The notes beneath the pieces were generated by a model, which worked only from the letters and a program-made list of their open reading frames with translations, made no database searches and had not been told where the DNA came from. A DNA stretch of 10,225 nucleotides from JAWKRB01 sp041389885. GTDB lineage: Bacteria; Myxococcota_A; Polyangia; Polyangiales; Ga0077539. Positions 1-6,454 of this stretch are shown one piece after another. The position numbers and the translations under genes were made by a program. The DNA is taken from NCBI GenBank assembly GCA_041389885.1, contig JAWKRB010000058.1:1-10225 (forward strand), in the 5' to 3' direction. Position 1 is the stretch's first letter; each line of letters begins with the position of its first letter.

Positions 1-1427
1 GATCGAGCACCCCGCTGGTCACCGCGGGCACGCTCCCGCGCTACCTGCAAGGCCGCCGCGCGACCGTCTGGCTCTGCTCGGTCGACGGCACCACTCTCAG
101 CGACCCGACGCTGATCTTCACCGGCATCGTGGGCGCGGGCGTGACGATGGTGCGCAGCGGCACGCGCTGGCAGATCACCCTCGACCCGCTGACGGAGGCG
201 CTGGCGCGCGCGCCCGATCTCCCCGTGCAGCTCTCCGGCTGGCACCACCTCGCCGACTCCCCGTCGCCCCTCGCGGCGTCTGGCGGGCAACTCGGACCGA
301 ACGATAACAACGGGTGGTCGCCGAGCATCAGCGACGTGGTGGCGGTGTGGAACACCGCGCACCGGCTTAACACGTCCATCGAACTCGCCGCCCCCGACGG
401 TCGTCTCCGCGTCTCGAACCTCGCAGGCGGCACGCAGCACAGTCGCGTCGGATCCTTGATTGATCCGGGCGTGATTTGGGTGCCCCCCAACGGGACCGCG
501 GAGTTCGAGAGCGCCCCCGACACCTGCCTCGTGCTCGAAGGGTGGATCAAGCTCCAGGGCAACGACTTCGCGCGCGTCCCCTCGACGCTTTCCTACTCGG
601 TGACCAGCCCCGCCCCCGGCTCGGCGAATTTCGCGTTGATCGCGGACACCGACGAGACCGAGCACTTCGCGGCCTACATCGCGACGCGCGACGCGAGCGC
701 GAACACCATCCAGCTCTCCGCGCGTTCTACGGCCCGCTTCACCGAGCGGCTCCGCGACGCGCGCATCACCCAGCGCACCACCGCGAAGATCGGGGTCATC
801 GCCTCGGGGTCGAACTGCGTCGGTCCGCTCAAGGCGCTGGCGGTCGCCCTCGGCCATCTCGGCGGCGTCGACGACTTCGCCGGCGCCGTCGACTGGGACC
901 GCATCGCCGCGGTGTTCCGCACGGTCCCCTCCGTCGGGCTCCCCGAGGCGCGCGAGTACGAGATCGGCTCCGGCGACGACACCGTGCTCACCCTGCTCGC
1001 CGACGAGGCGCGGCTGCGCGGCGCGACGCTTACGATGCGCGCGGGACGCATCTCCGTGGTGCGCGCCGCGAGCTTCGCCGCGAGCGAGGCGGTGGGCGTC
1101 ACCGAGATCACCTCCGCCGACGTGCTCACCGACGGTGGAGTCCCGATCCCCTTCGAGGTGATCGACCAGCCAGAGCCCCCCGCGACGAGCATCAGCTTCG
1201 AGCTGCGTGACGGCACGGTGCTGCGCTTCACCGACGACACCTACGCCGCAGAGTTCGGCTCGTCGACCGTGATCGAGTGCCGCGCGCTGCGCTGGATGCC
1301 CTCTGACGCCTTCCGCCTCGGGCTCCCGACACCTGCTCTTGCCGGCGGCGCGTCGCAGCAGGTCCTCGGCTTGGCCGAGCCGCAGCGACCAGCGTTCACC
1401 CTCGGCCAGCCCTTCCGGCCTCGCTGA
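1..1427 (+). CDS. Phage tail-tip / baseplate-hub-like protein, N-terminal and central part (5' partial, frameshifted at its end)
   Basis: The frame is open from base 3, so the gene starts left of the window; the GTG at 129 is internal. The first visible residues (LQGRRATVWLCSVDGT, then LSDPTLIFTGIVG) follow the pattern of a small N-terminal domain of phage tail hub or tip proteins, in which a charged GR.V.LW strand is followed by LIFTG. The middle is beta-rich with no catalytic motif that I recognise. The frame closes at TGA 1425-1427, but the protein sense continues in frame +1 from about 1420 (LAEPGDIVLTHDEIPAWDGT) and returns to the original frame at about 1527. The true product therefore probably runs to 2027, about 674 residues within the window. 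Likely role: virion component at the tail end, upstream of receptor-binding genes. The family is inferred from pattern and context; another tail structural protein is possible. Confidence 0.55.
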   Translation, partial: SSTPLVTAGTLPRYLQGRRATVWLCSVDGTTLSDPTLIFTGIVGAGVTMVRSGTRWQITLDPLTEALARAPDLPVQLSGWHHLADSPSPLAASGGQLGPNDNNGWSPSISDVVAVWNTAHRLNTSIELAAPDGRLRVSNLAGGTQHSRVGSLIDPGVIWVPPNGTAEFESAPDTCLVLEGWIKLQGNDFARVPSTLSYSVTSPAPGSANFALIADTDETEHFAAYIATRDASANTIQLSARSTARFTERLRDARITQRTTAKIGVIASGSNCVGPLKALAVALGHLGGVDDFAGAVDWDRIAAVFRTVPSVGLPEAREYEIGSGDDTVLTLLADEARLRGATLTMRAGRISVVRAASFAASEAVGVTEITSADVLTDGGVPIPFEVIDQPEPPATSISFELRDGTVLRFTDDTYAAEFGSSTVIECRALRWMPSDAFRLGLPTPALAGGASQQVLGLAEPQRPAFTLGQPFRPR

Positions 1428-1440
1428 GCCCGGAGACATC

Positions 1441-2027
1441 GTGCTCACGCACGACGAGATCCCCGCATGGGACGGCACCCGCGTGCGTTCTGGCGCGGCC
1501 CGCCAGGTCGACGAAGTGAGCCGCGTTTCTTCGGCGGCAAGGCGAGGGTCACCGCGAGCCTACGCCTCGGGGAGACGGGCATCGGCGGCTACGCGCCCGC
1601 GGCCCTCGTCGCCGCTGGCGGGCTCTCTGGCGGCTCGACGACGGTGCAGCTCGACGCGAGCTCGGGCTTCGGCGCGAGCTGCTTCGCCCCCGCGGGGGAG
1701 AGCCCGGCCTACGGCTTCGAGGTCGGCGACGTCGTGGTGCTCTCGCAGTACGACGCGCGCACCATCACCGTGACCGAGATCCAGCGCACCGTCACCGCCG
1801 TCGACCGCGCGCTGCACCGCCTCACCATCGACAGCGCGCCCTCGGCGGGGATGGTGACGCAGGCCGCCGCGCAGTACGGGGTGGTGGTCCGCACCGCGGC
1901 GTGGACCCAGGCCACCGCGGCGCCGGTGGGCGACGTCGCCGCCCAGCGCGACCGCATGGCCTTCGTGGCCGACGACGCGACGCAGGCCTTCTCCGACGCC
2001 GCCGCCGCCAAGAGGTTCGCAGCATGA
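1441..2027 (+). CDS. C-terminal continuation of the tail-tip/hub-like protein (frameshifted fragment)
   Basis: Bases 1420-1524 read in frame 1 as EPGDIVLTHDEIPAWDGT...QVDEVSR. This is the kind of 'pGDiV.lTHd.iP...G' followed by 'V.EVsR.F' segment seen near the C-terminus of tail hub proteins. From 1527 the frame used upstream resumes as FFGGKARVTASLR and runs to TGA 2025-2027. A naive gene call would start at ATG 1467, but its first ~20 residues (MGRHPRAFWRGPPGRRSEP) are Arg/Pro-rich out-of-frame sequence. The rest is a beta-rich tail with VDRALHRLTIDSAPSAGMV and an Ala-rich end (DDATQAFSDAAAAKRFAA). The two indels cancel: 3-2027 is a multiple of three. The stop overlaps the next ATG (ATGA). 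I am confident this belongs to the gene upstream; its function is only inferred. Confidence 0.55.
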
Positions 2028-2680
2028 CCACGACCCTCGGCTTCTGGCGCCACCTGCCGACCGCCCTTGGCGCCGACGACCGGCTCGAGCTCGACGCGCC
2101 CCTGGGCGCCGACGTGCTCCAGACGATCGCCTCCAACGCCTGCCACGCGGCGCGGCAGAACGAGCTCGCGACGCTCTGGGAGCATCCGGGCGGCGACGTG
2201 TGGACCGACCTCGACGCCGGCGGCGGCTCCCCGGCCGACGACCTCGCGTGGTACGGCATCGACTCGGCCGGGATCCTCGCGCGCTACGCGGGCGCCTGGC
2301 GCCTGCGCCGCTGGGGCGAGACGATCCAGTGGCCTACGATCGAGCTCCGCGCCCGCATCGCCGCGCCGAGCACCTACGAGACCGGGCTGATCCTGGTCGC
2401 GCGCCGCGAGCGCGGGCGCCCCACCTCGGCCGACCAGTACGACTTCACGACCACCACCTCGACGAGCCTCGTCGACGCCTCCCTCTCGATCACCCCGCGC
2501 GACGGGACGCTCGGGAGCGAGGCCATCGTCTGCCGCTCGCCAGGGGACACCGACATCCCCGTCGAGACCGGCGAGCTGCCGATCGTGCACATATACGTCG
2601 GCGCCTGGTGCACCTCGGGGAGCGGCATGGCGAAGGGCTCGCTCTCGGGCATCACCATCTTCCTGGGGCCACCGGCATGA
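2024..2680 (+). CDS. Unrecognised phage tail-region protein, 218 aa
   Basis: The start is the ATG at 2024, overlapping the upstream stop as ATGA, with AGAGG at 2011-2015 as Shine-Dalgarno. The product (MTTTLGFWRHLPTALGADD...) is intact. It is rich in Thr, Ser, Asp and Gly with alternating hydrophobic strands (TIELRARIAAP, TGLILVARRE, PIVHIYVGAW, LSGITIFLGPP), so mainly beta. I see no signal peptide, membrane segment or catalytic motif. Residues ~28-46 (LGADVLQTIASNACHAARQNELATLW) resemble the start of the next gene (VDLATFANTLTARASHAQALALL), hinting at a shared fold or duplication. Position after a hub-like protein and before a lectin-like protein suggests a virion appendage or accessory tail component. 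I do not recognise the family. The coding call is strong because of the overlaps at both ends and clean codon use. Confidence 0.7.
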   Translation: MTTTLGFWRHLPTALGADDRLELDAPLGADVLQTIASNACHAARQNELATLWEHPGGDVWTDLDAGGGSPADDLAWYGIDSAGILARYAGAWRLRRWGETIQWPTIELRARIAAPSTYETGLILVARRERGRPTSADQYDFTTTTSTSLVDASLSITPRDGTLGSEAIVCRSPGDTDIPVETGELPIVHIYVGAWCTSGSGMAKGSLSGITIFLGPPA

Positions 2681-3748
2681 CCGAGCGCGCGATCGAGCTA
2701 CGCACCCCCTACGTCGACCTGGCGACCTTCGCGAACACCCTCACCGCGCGCGCCTCGCACGCGCAGGCCCTGGCCCTCCTGGTGAGCGACGCCGCCGGCG
2801 GACACCCCCGCCAGCGCGCAGTGGTCGACCGCACCACGGGCGGCACCTTCCACGTCATGCTCGCCCGGGGCGTGGCGCGCTGGATCCTCGTGCGCCTCGC
2901 GGTCGCCCACGACGGCACCTACACGGGCACCGACCGGGTGAACCGAGTCACGCCCAGCGATGGGGACCACCACGATCACCAGCGCCGACAGCCGAGTTCC
3001 GACGGGCTCAAGGCCGACACCGACATGGCGCCGCCCGTCGTGGTCGCCACGGGGCGCCTCGACGTGCTGGCGACGCGCGCGTGGGTGATCGACCTCGCGG
3101 CCTTCGAGACGGGCGGCACGTCGCTCTCGGGCAACCGCTGGACGCTGAGCTTCGACGTCACCCGCAGCGGCTCGAACGTCTACTGCGAGAGCCTGACCGT
3201 CGAAGAGCTGCCCCGCTTCGTGATCGACGACGCCGACGACTACGGCGCGCTTCCCGAGCTCTACCTGCAGCGCGGGACCATCGCCGACAGCGCGACGGTG
3301 CAGCGCCTCGGCGACACTGTGGAGTACGGCATCACGCACGGCTGGCGGACCTATCACCAGCTCGTGCGCGACGAGGCGGATCCGTGGTCCATCGTGTCGA
3401 CCTCGATCGCGCCGTGGCCGGGCGACGAGGAGAGCTCGGGCGTCGGCCGGAAGTACGCGTGTCGCGCCCGCACGATGCGCGGCGCCACCGACCCGCAGAT
3501 CGCATTCCGCGTGCGCTACCGGATCATCGGGGCGAGCGGGAGTGACGAAGGCGAGGTGACGCTCTCATGGCCGACCGGCTCCGCGTCCCTCGCTCTCACG
3601 GACATCTCGGGCTCGTGGGCCGAGGCCGAGGGCACCGCCACGCTCGACGCGACGACGCCGGAGCAGCAGATCACTTGGAAGGGCCGCGTCGACGCGGGGA
3701 CGTGCTCTCGAGATCTGCGCCCGCACCGTCTTCGACGACCCTGCCTGA
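2677..3748 (+). CDS. Unrecognised tail-region protein, ~356 aa, one apparent frameshift near its C-terminus
   Basis: ATG 2677 overlaps the previous stop as ATGA. The product begins MTERAIELRTPYVDLATFANTL and stays protein-like in frame 1 to about 3703: beta strands, SNVYCESLTVEELPRFVIDD, then a second beta-rich part with EVTLSWPTGSASLAL and QQITWKGRVDAGT. After that, frame 1 turns Arg/Pro-rich, whereas frame 2 from 3707 reads LEICARTVFDDPA and stops at TGA 3746-3748. One extra base near 3703-3706 explains this; 1072 bases minus one is exactly 357 codons. Uncorrected, the frame runs on to 4380 through two other genes, so automatic annotation may show a false 567-aa protein. The plan suggests a two-domain beta-sandwich tail appendage, possibly related in its N-terminus to the 218-aa neighbour. 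Function unknown. Confidence 0.6.
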
Positions 3749-3815
3749 CCTCCTCGCCTGACATCACAGACCACCGACTTCGCAGCGGACACGGGCCTGC
3801 GCAGGAGCGCCCCTC

Positions 3816-4144
3816 ATGTCCACCCCTGCCGACGCCTACCGCGCCTTCATCGGCGCTGCTGTCCGCCGACTGCATGCACCAGGTTCGAGTTTCCGACATG
3901 AGCTCCCGACTCCATCACGCTTCCTCACGGGCACCTACGAGGTGCTCAACGTGGGAAGCGAGCTGGCGTTCAAAGCGCTGTCGGCGCTGCGGTCAGCATC
4001 CCCGCAGACAAGGCCGAGGGAACGGCCGGGCAGGCCCCGATCCCCGCGGGGGGCGTGCTCACGATCTACCTCGAGGCGGCGGCGCTGCACGGCCAGGTCC
4101 TCACCGGCACGACGACGCTGCACATCGTCCGAAAGGGGGCGTGA
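3816..4144 (+). CDS. Small tail-region protein, ~109 aa, one apparent frameshift
   Basis: ATG 3816 has AGGAG at 3803-3807, a normal 8-base spacing, and follows the previous stop by 67 bases. The first part in frame 0 reads MSTPADAYRAFIGAAV... then RFLTGTYEVLNVGSELAFKAL. Past about 3980 frame 0 becomes an Arg/Ser-rich run, while frame 2 from 3983 reads GAAVSIPADKAEGTAGQA, then GGVLTIYLEAAALHG and TTTLHIVRKGA, ending at TGA 4142-4144 next to the following GTG start. A one-base loss (or two-base gain) at about 3978-3983 joins the halves. The reconstructed protein is a compact beta-rich domain. Without correction the frame fuses into the next gene, giving a spurious 419-aa protein. Family not recognised; the job is inferred from the tail context. 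Confidence 0.5.
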
Positions 4145-4145
4145 C

Positions 4146-5075
4146 GTGGGCGCGATCAAACCGGGAGGCGGCGGCGCTACGGTCAACGTCGTCGCGGAGC
4201 TCGACGCACTCTTCGCAGAGCTGCCCGAGGGCGAGGTGCTCTGCGGGTCAGGCGGCTCGGAGGTCGGCGTCGGCAGCGACCACGCCCCCGCGGTGCGCAC
4301 GCTGCTGGGGGTCGGCGACCCGATCGCCGAACTGCCGCAGTCCGCCAGCGCGGTGCTCTATCTGCGCCCTGAAGAGCTGACGGGGCCCGACGGCGCGTTC
4401 GTCGCCGAGTGGCCGGGCGTACGCGGACGAGGCGTCGGGGCGTCCCAGGTCCTCAACGGCACGCCGCAGTGGTGGGTCACGTCGTCGGCGGGCTTCCCGC
4501 TGTACGGCACGTCGGGCGGCGTGCGCGAGGTCGTGTTCAGCGCCAGCCAGCGGATGGGGACGTTCTCCCTCCCGGCGAAGGGCGCAGGGGCGTTCACGCT
4601 GGCGCTCGTCGTGCGCAACGCACAGCTGAGCGGCGCGACAGCGGCGGTCGCGGGCTTCGGTGGCAACGCCAACGACCGCAACGTCAGCCTTCTCAGCCGC
4701 TTCAACTCCACAAGCGCGTGGTCGCTGACGACGGCGCTCTACAGCGCCCCGACCGACGCGGCCTACGCCATCACCGACAGCGGAGGGCACCCCGCGACGA
4801 CCGACCGCACGCTCCTCGTCGCCCGGTACAACGGTACGACGCTGGAGCTTCTGGAAGGCACCGCCGCGGACGGATCTCTCGCCAGTGTCGGCACCCGCAC
4901 CGTCACCCTGAACACCGACGAGCAGCTCCCCATCATGCTCGGCGCCGGCGCCACGAACGCACCTTCGGCCGCGTCGGCGTGCTCCATCGTGGCGGCCGCG
5001 GCCTGGCGGGCGCGCCTCGACGACACCGACGCAGGCGCGGTGTACGCGCTCGCGGTCGCGAAGGGCTGGCTGTGA
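4146..5075 (+). CDS. Tail-fibre / receptor-binding-like protein with LamG/ConA-type C-terminal sandwich, 309 aa
   Basis: I start this gene at GTG 4146, one base after the previous stop, with AAGGGGG at 4133-4139 as Shine-Dalgarno; the first residues are MGAIKPGGGG then ATVNVVAELDALFAELPEG. The N-terminal ~45 residues could be a virion attachment segment. Residues ~70-135 contain Trp/Tyr-rich motifs (NGTPQWWVTSSAGFPLYGT). From ~137 to the end comes a repeated-strand pattern typical of a concanavalin/LamG sandwich: GTFSLPAKGAGAFTLALVVR, DRTLLVARYNGTTLELLEG, and a closing helix-like AAWRARLDDTDAGAVYALAV that matches the usual last element of phage LamG-like domains. No catalytic signature. Likely role: binding host surface glycans at the tail tip. 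The fold is inferred by pattern, not searched; the reading frame is intact and well supported. Confidence 0.6.
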   Translation: MGAIKPGGGGATVNVVAELDALFAELPEGEVLCGSGGSEVGVGSDHAPAVRTLLGVGDPIAELPQSASAVLYLRPEELTGPDGAFVAEWPGVRGRGVGASQVLNGTPQWWVTSSAGFPLYGTSGGVREVVFSASQRMGTFSLPAKGAGAFTLALVVRNAQLSGATAAVAGFGGNANDRNVSLLSRFNSTSAWSLTTALYSAPTDAAYAITDSGGHPATTDRTLLVARYNGTTLELLEGTAADGSLASVGTRTVTLNTDEQLPIMLGAGATNAPSAASACSIVAAAAWRARLDDTDAGAVYALAVAKGWL

Positions 5076-5314
5076 TGCACGGCGATCACCGCTGGGGCTG
5101 GCTCCCCGCTGAGGCGCTGATCTTCATGGCCTTCGGCCACGCCGCGCACCTCGTCGCGGCGATCCCGCCCTGGGTCGGCGGCGGGCTCTCCGCGCTGCTC
5201 GTGGGCGTGCTCCTGCGCGTGCTCGATCCCGCGCTCCGCCGTCTCGGGGAGCGCCTCGCGGGGCGGCTCTCTCGTCGCTCGTCGCCGCCCCCGGCGCCGC
5301 CCGGCGCGCCGTGA
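5075..5314 (+). CDS. Small two-TM holin-like protein, 79 aa
   Basis: ATG 5075 overlaps the upstream stop as TGATG. The product has a short polar N-terminus (MHGDHRWGWLPAEA), a hydrophobic stretch at about residues 12-30 (ALIFMAFGHAAHLVAAI), a Pro turn, a second at about 33-50 (WVGGGLSALLVGVLLRVL), then an Arg-rich segment (RRLGERLAGRLSRRSS) and a Pro-rich end. Two TM helices with a basic cytoplasmic tail fit small phage holins. It opens the run of membrane proteins that ends in an endolysin-like gene. Overlapping starts and stops on both sides suggest translational coupling. It could instead be an accessory lysis or pore protein; no family name can be given by eye. Confidence 0.55.
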   Translation: MHGDHRWGWLPAEALIFMAFGHAAHLVAAIPPWVGGGLSALLVGVLLRVLDPALRRLGERLAGRLSRRSSPPPAPPGAP

Positions 5315-5427
5315 TGGGCGTCGGTCACCCCGTGCTCGATTCCGCGCGCGTCGCCCACGCGGCGATGCAGCTCGCGCTCATCGTCGTCATCGCTCTCGTC
5401 GTCGGCGCCGCCGCCTCGAGCTGCTGA
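5314..5427 (+). CDS. 37-aa single-TM micro-protein in the lysis module
   Basis: ATG 5314 shares its first base with the preceding TGA (TGATG), and an in-frame GTG lies one codon earlier. The 37-residue product begins MGVGHPVLDSARVAHAAMQL and has one strong hydrophobic helix at about residues 19-35, ending in AASSC just before TGA 5425-5427. The coupled start and codon use match the neighbours. The last four residues (ASSC) resemble a lipobox with the cysteine as the final residue. If a frameshift lies just after it, as happens repeatedly here, this would be the signal segment of a truncated lipoprotein such as an outer spanin. If the end is real, it is a tiny membrane peptide. Function unknown. 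Confidence 0.45.
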   Translation: MGVGHPVLDSARVAHAAMQLALIVVIALVVGAAASSC

Positions 5428-5459
5428 GCGCCCTCCCCGCGCCGCCCGGCGCATCCCGC

Positions 5460-5478
5460 GCAGACCGCCTGGGTCTGC
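5460..5478 (+). repeat. Hairpin between the 37-aa micro-ORF and the holin-like gene
   Basis: GCAGACC (5460-5466) and GGTCTGC (5472-5478) form a perfect 7-bp stem with a 5-base loop. No T-run follows, so a classical terminator is unlikely; an mRNA processing or stability element is possible. Confidence 0.35.
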
Positions 5479-5491
5479 CGCTCGCTGCCAC

Positions 5492-5514
5492 ACCCGCTTC
5501 AACCCGCTTCAACC
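5492..5514 (+). repeat. Short tandem repeat, 2.3 copies of a 10-mer
   Basis: ACCCGCTTCA occurs at 5492-5501 and again at 5502-5511, followed by ACC. It lies in the 114-base gap before the holin-like gene. Slippage in such a unit changes length by 10, but here it is outside any convincing reading frame. Confidence 0.5.
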
Positions 5515-5541
5515 GGCACCCGCGCCGAAGAGGTCACCCCC

Positions 5542-5784
5542 ATGTCGAATTTCATTCACGCCTTCGGGCCTTACCTGTTCCCGCTGTTCCTCGCTGCGGC
5601 TCTCGCCCTCGCGGCCTCCGTCGTGCGCGAGGGCTACCGGATCCTGCGCGCCGTGCGGGCGCGCGCTCGCACTCGGGCTGCCAAGGGCGCTCTCGACGCG
5701 CTGACGGTGATCGCCGGGACGGCCGTCGCCGCCGCCGCCGATGAGGTCCGCACGCTGAAGGACCCCACCAAGCCCGGGAGCTAA
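5542..5784 (+). CDS. Holin-like membrane protein, N-terminal part (ends early at an apparent frameshift)
   Basis: ATG 5542 has GAAGAGG at 5527-5533 as Shine-Dalgarno. The 80-residue reading frame starts MSNFIHAFGPYLFPLFLAA, with one TM helix at about residues 10-28, followed by a basic segment (RILRAVRARARTRAAKG) and a helix ALDALTVIAGTAVAAAADEV, then RTLKDPTKPGS and TAA at 5782. One N-terminal TM plus a helical cytoplasmic tail with '..V..LKdp.KpG' is a pattern I associate with small phage holin-like proteins of the LLH type. In that type the tail normally continues for another ~60-80 residues. Matching residues do follow here in other frames (see 5784-6075), so the stop is probably an artefact or a mutation. 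Likely role: membrane protein of the lysis cassette. The assignment is moderate because it rests on pattern and context. Confidence 0.5.
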   Translation: MSNFIHAFGPYLFPLFLAAALALAASVVREGYRILRAVRARARTRAAKGALDALTVIAGTAVAAAADEVRTLKDPTKPGS

Positions 5785-6075
5785 ACGCGTCCGTCGCGCA
5801 CCGCGCGTCGCCAGCCGCGTCATCACGGAGGTGAGCAACCTCGGCGCCGATGCGCTCGCGCAGCTGCGTGCCCTCGGCTTCGACGCCGCGGGCATCTCGA
5901 AGCTCCTGGAGATGATGGTCGAAGCCCAGGTCGAACGCCTGCGCCGACTCGACCCGAGCTCGAGCCCGACCCCGCTGCTCTCTACCGACCTCGAGGAGCC
6001 CTTGCCGACGATGGCGCCCTACCGCTGCGCGCCTCGACCATCGCCGTTATACGCGCCGCTGCCGCGCCTCGCTGA
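5784..6075 (+). pseudogene. Out-of-frame C-terminal remainder of the holin-like protein
   Basis: After the TAA at 5782, frame 0 from 5784 reads NASVAHR. Frame 2 from 5807 then reads VASRVITEVSNLGADALAQL and LGFDAAGISKLLEMMVEAQVERLRRL, a helical continuation that fits the upstream half. Near 6000 the sense moves to frame 1 (LADDGALPLRASTIAVIRAA) and ends at TGA 6073-6075. Three one-base losses would join everything into about 178 residues, which fits a complete small holin-like protein. A GTG at 5831 could be called as a start, but GGAGG directly abuts it with no spacing and the helix begins further upstream, so I do not believe a separate gene begins there. The extent of the last ~25 residues is uncertain. 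Confidence 0.4.
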
Positions 6076-6089
6076 GCTTCAGCAACACG

Positions 6090-6454
6090 GTGCGCTTCGG
6101 CGCCGTCGCGGTGCTCCTGGCGCTCGGCCTCGGCGCCTGCGCTCGGCGCGGTGCTCACGGGCTGCGAGCCGATCCGTGAGGGCGTCATGCGGATCACGCC
6201 GGGCGTCCCCTCGCCTTCGCCGTGCGTGCCCGACACCCAGCGATGCGAGGGCGCGGTGCCCGAGGTCTGCTCGCAGAGCAGCATGGGCCACACCCGGTGG
6301 TGGCCGTCGCTTTCTGCGCGCCGACGGGACGCAGCGCGTGTGCGCCGGCGGCTGCTCGGTCTCCGACGCGGGCATCGCGGGCTGCGACCCAGTGACGCCC
6401 GCCGCCTCTCTCCCCGACAACCCCTTCGCCGCCGCCGATGGAGGCACCCGATGA
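6090..6454 (+). CDS. Cys-rich lipoprotein, ~120 aa, two apparent frameshifts
   Basis: The proposed start is GTG 6090. Frame 0 gives a signal-peptide core (RFGAVAVLLALGLGA); frame 1 from about 6139 gives ALGAVLTGC, a textbook lipobox (L-T-G-C), then EPIREGVMRITPGV. The mature part holds spaced cysteines (PSPCVPDTQRCEGAVPEVC). Frame 1 continues to RWWPSL near 6320, after which frame 2 continues RADGTQRVCAGGCSVSDAGI then AGC, ending ASLPDNPFAAADGGTR at TGA 6452-6454. Two extra bases (about 6137 and 6322) account for it, leaving 121 codons. Six cysteines besides the lipidated one suggest three disulfides in the periplasm. Set between holin-like and endolysin-like genes, it might act in outer-membrane disruption (spanin-like) or be a lysogenic surface lipoprotein. 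I do not recognise the family. GGAGG at 6440-6444 inside this gene serves the next one. Confidence 0.45.

Noticed and set aside
476..1210. Long + strand ORF in frame 2 (244 aa)
   Set aside because: Extremely Arg-rich, low-complexity text; it is the out-of-frame shadow of the tail-hub gene in high-GC DNA.
1413..1530. Programmed ribosomal frameshifting as the explanation for the tail-gene breaks
   Set aside because: No slippery heptamer at the sites, two opposite shifts about 105 bases apart, and similar breaks in many unrelated genes point to indels instead.
1709..2590. 293-aa minus-strand ORF
   Set aside because: Antisense to well-supported + strand genes, no ribosome binding site or recognisable domain; typical high-GC antisense open frame.
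2200..4380. Single 726-aa + strand ORF
   Set aside because: Only 2677 to about 3703 of it is protein-like; before that it shadows the 218-aa gene, and after that it is out of frame with two other genes.
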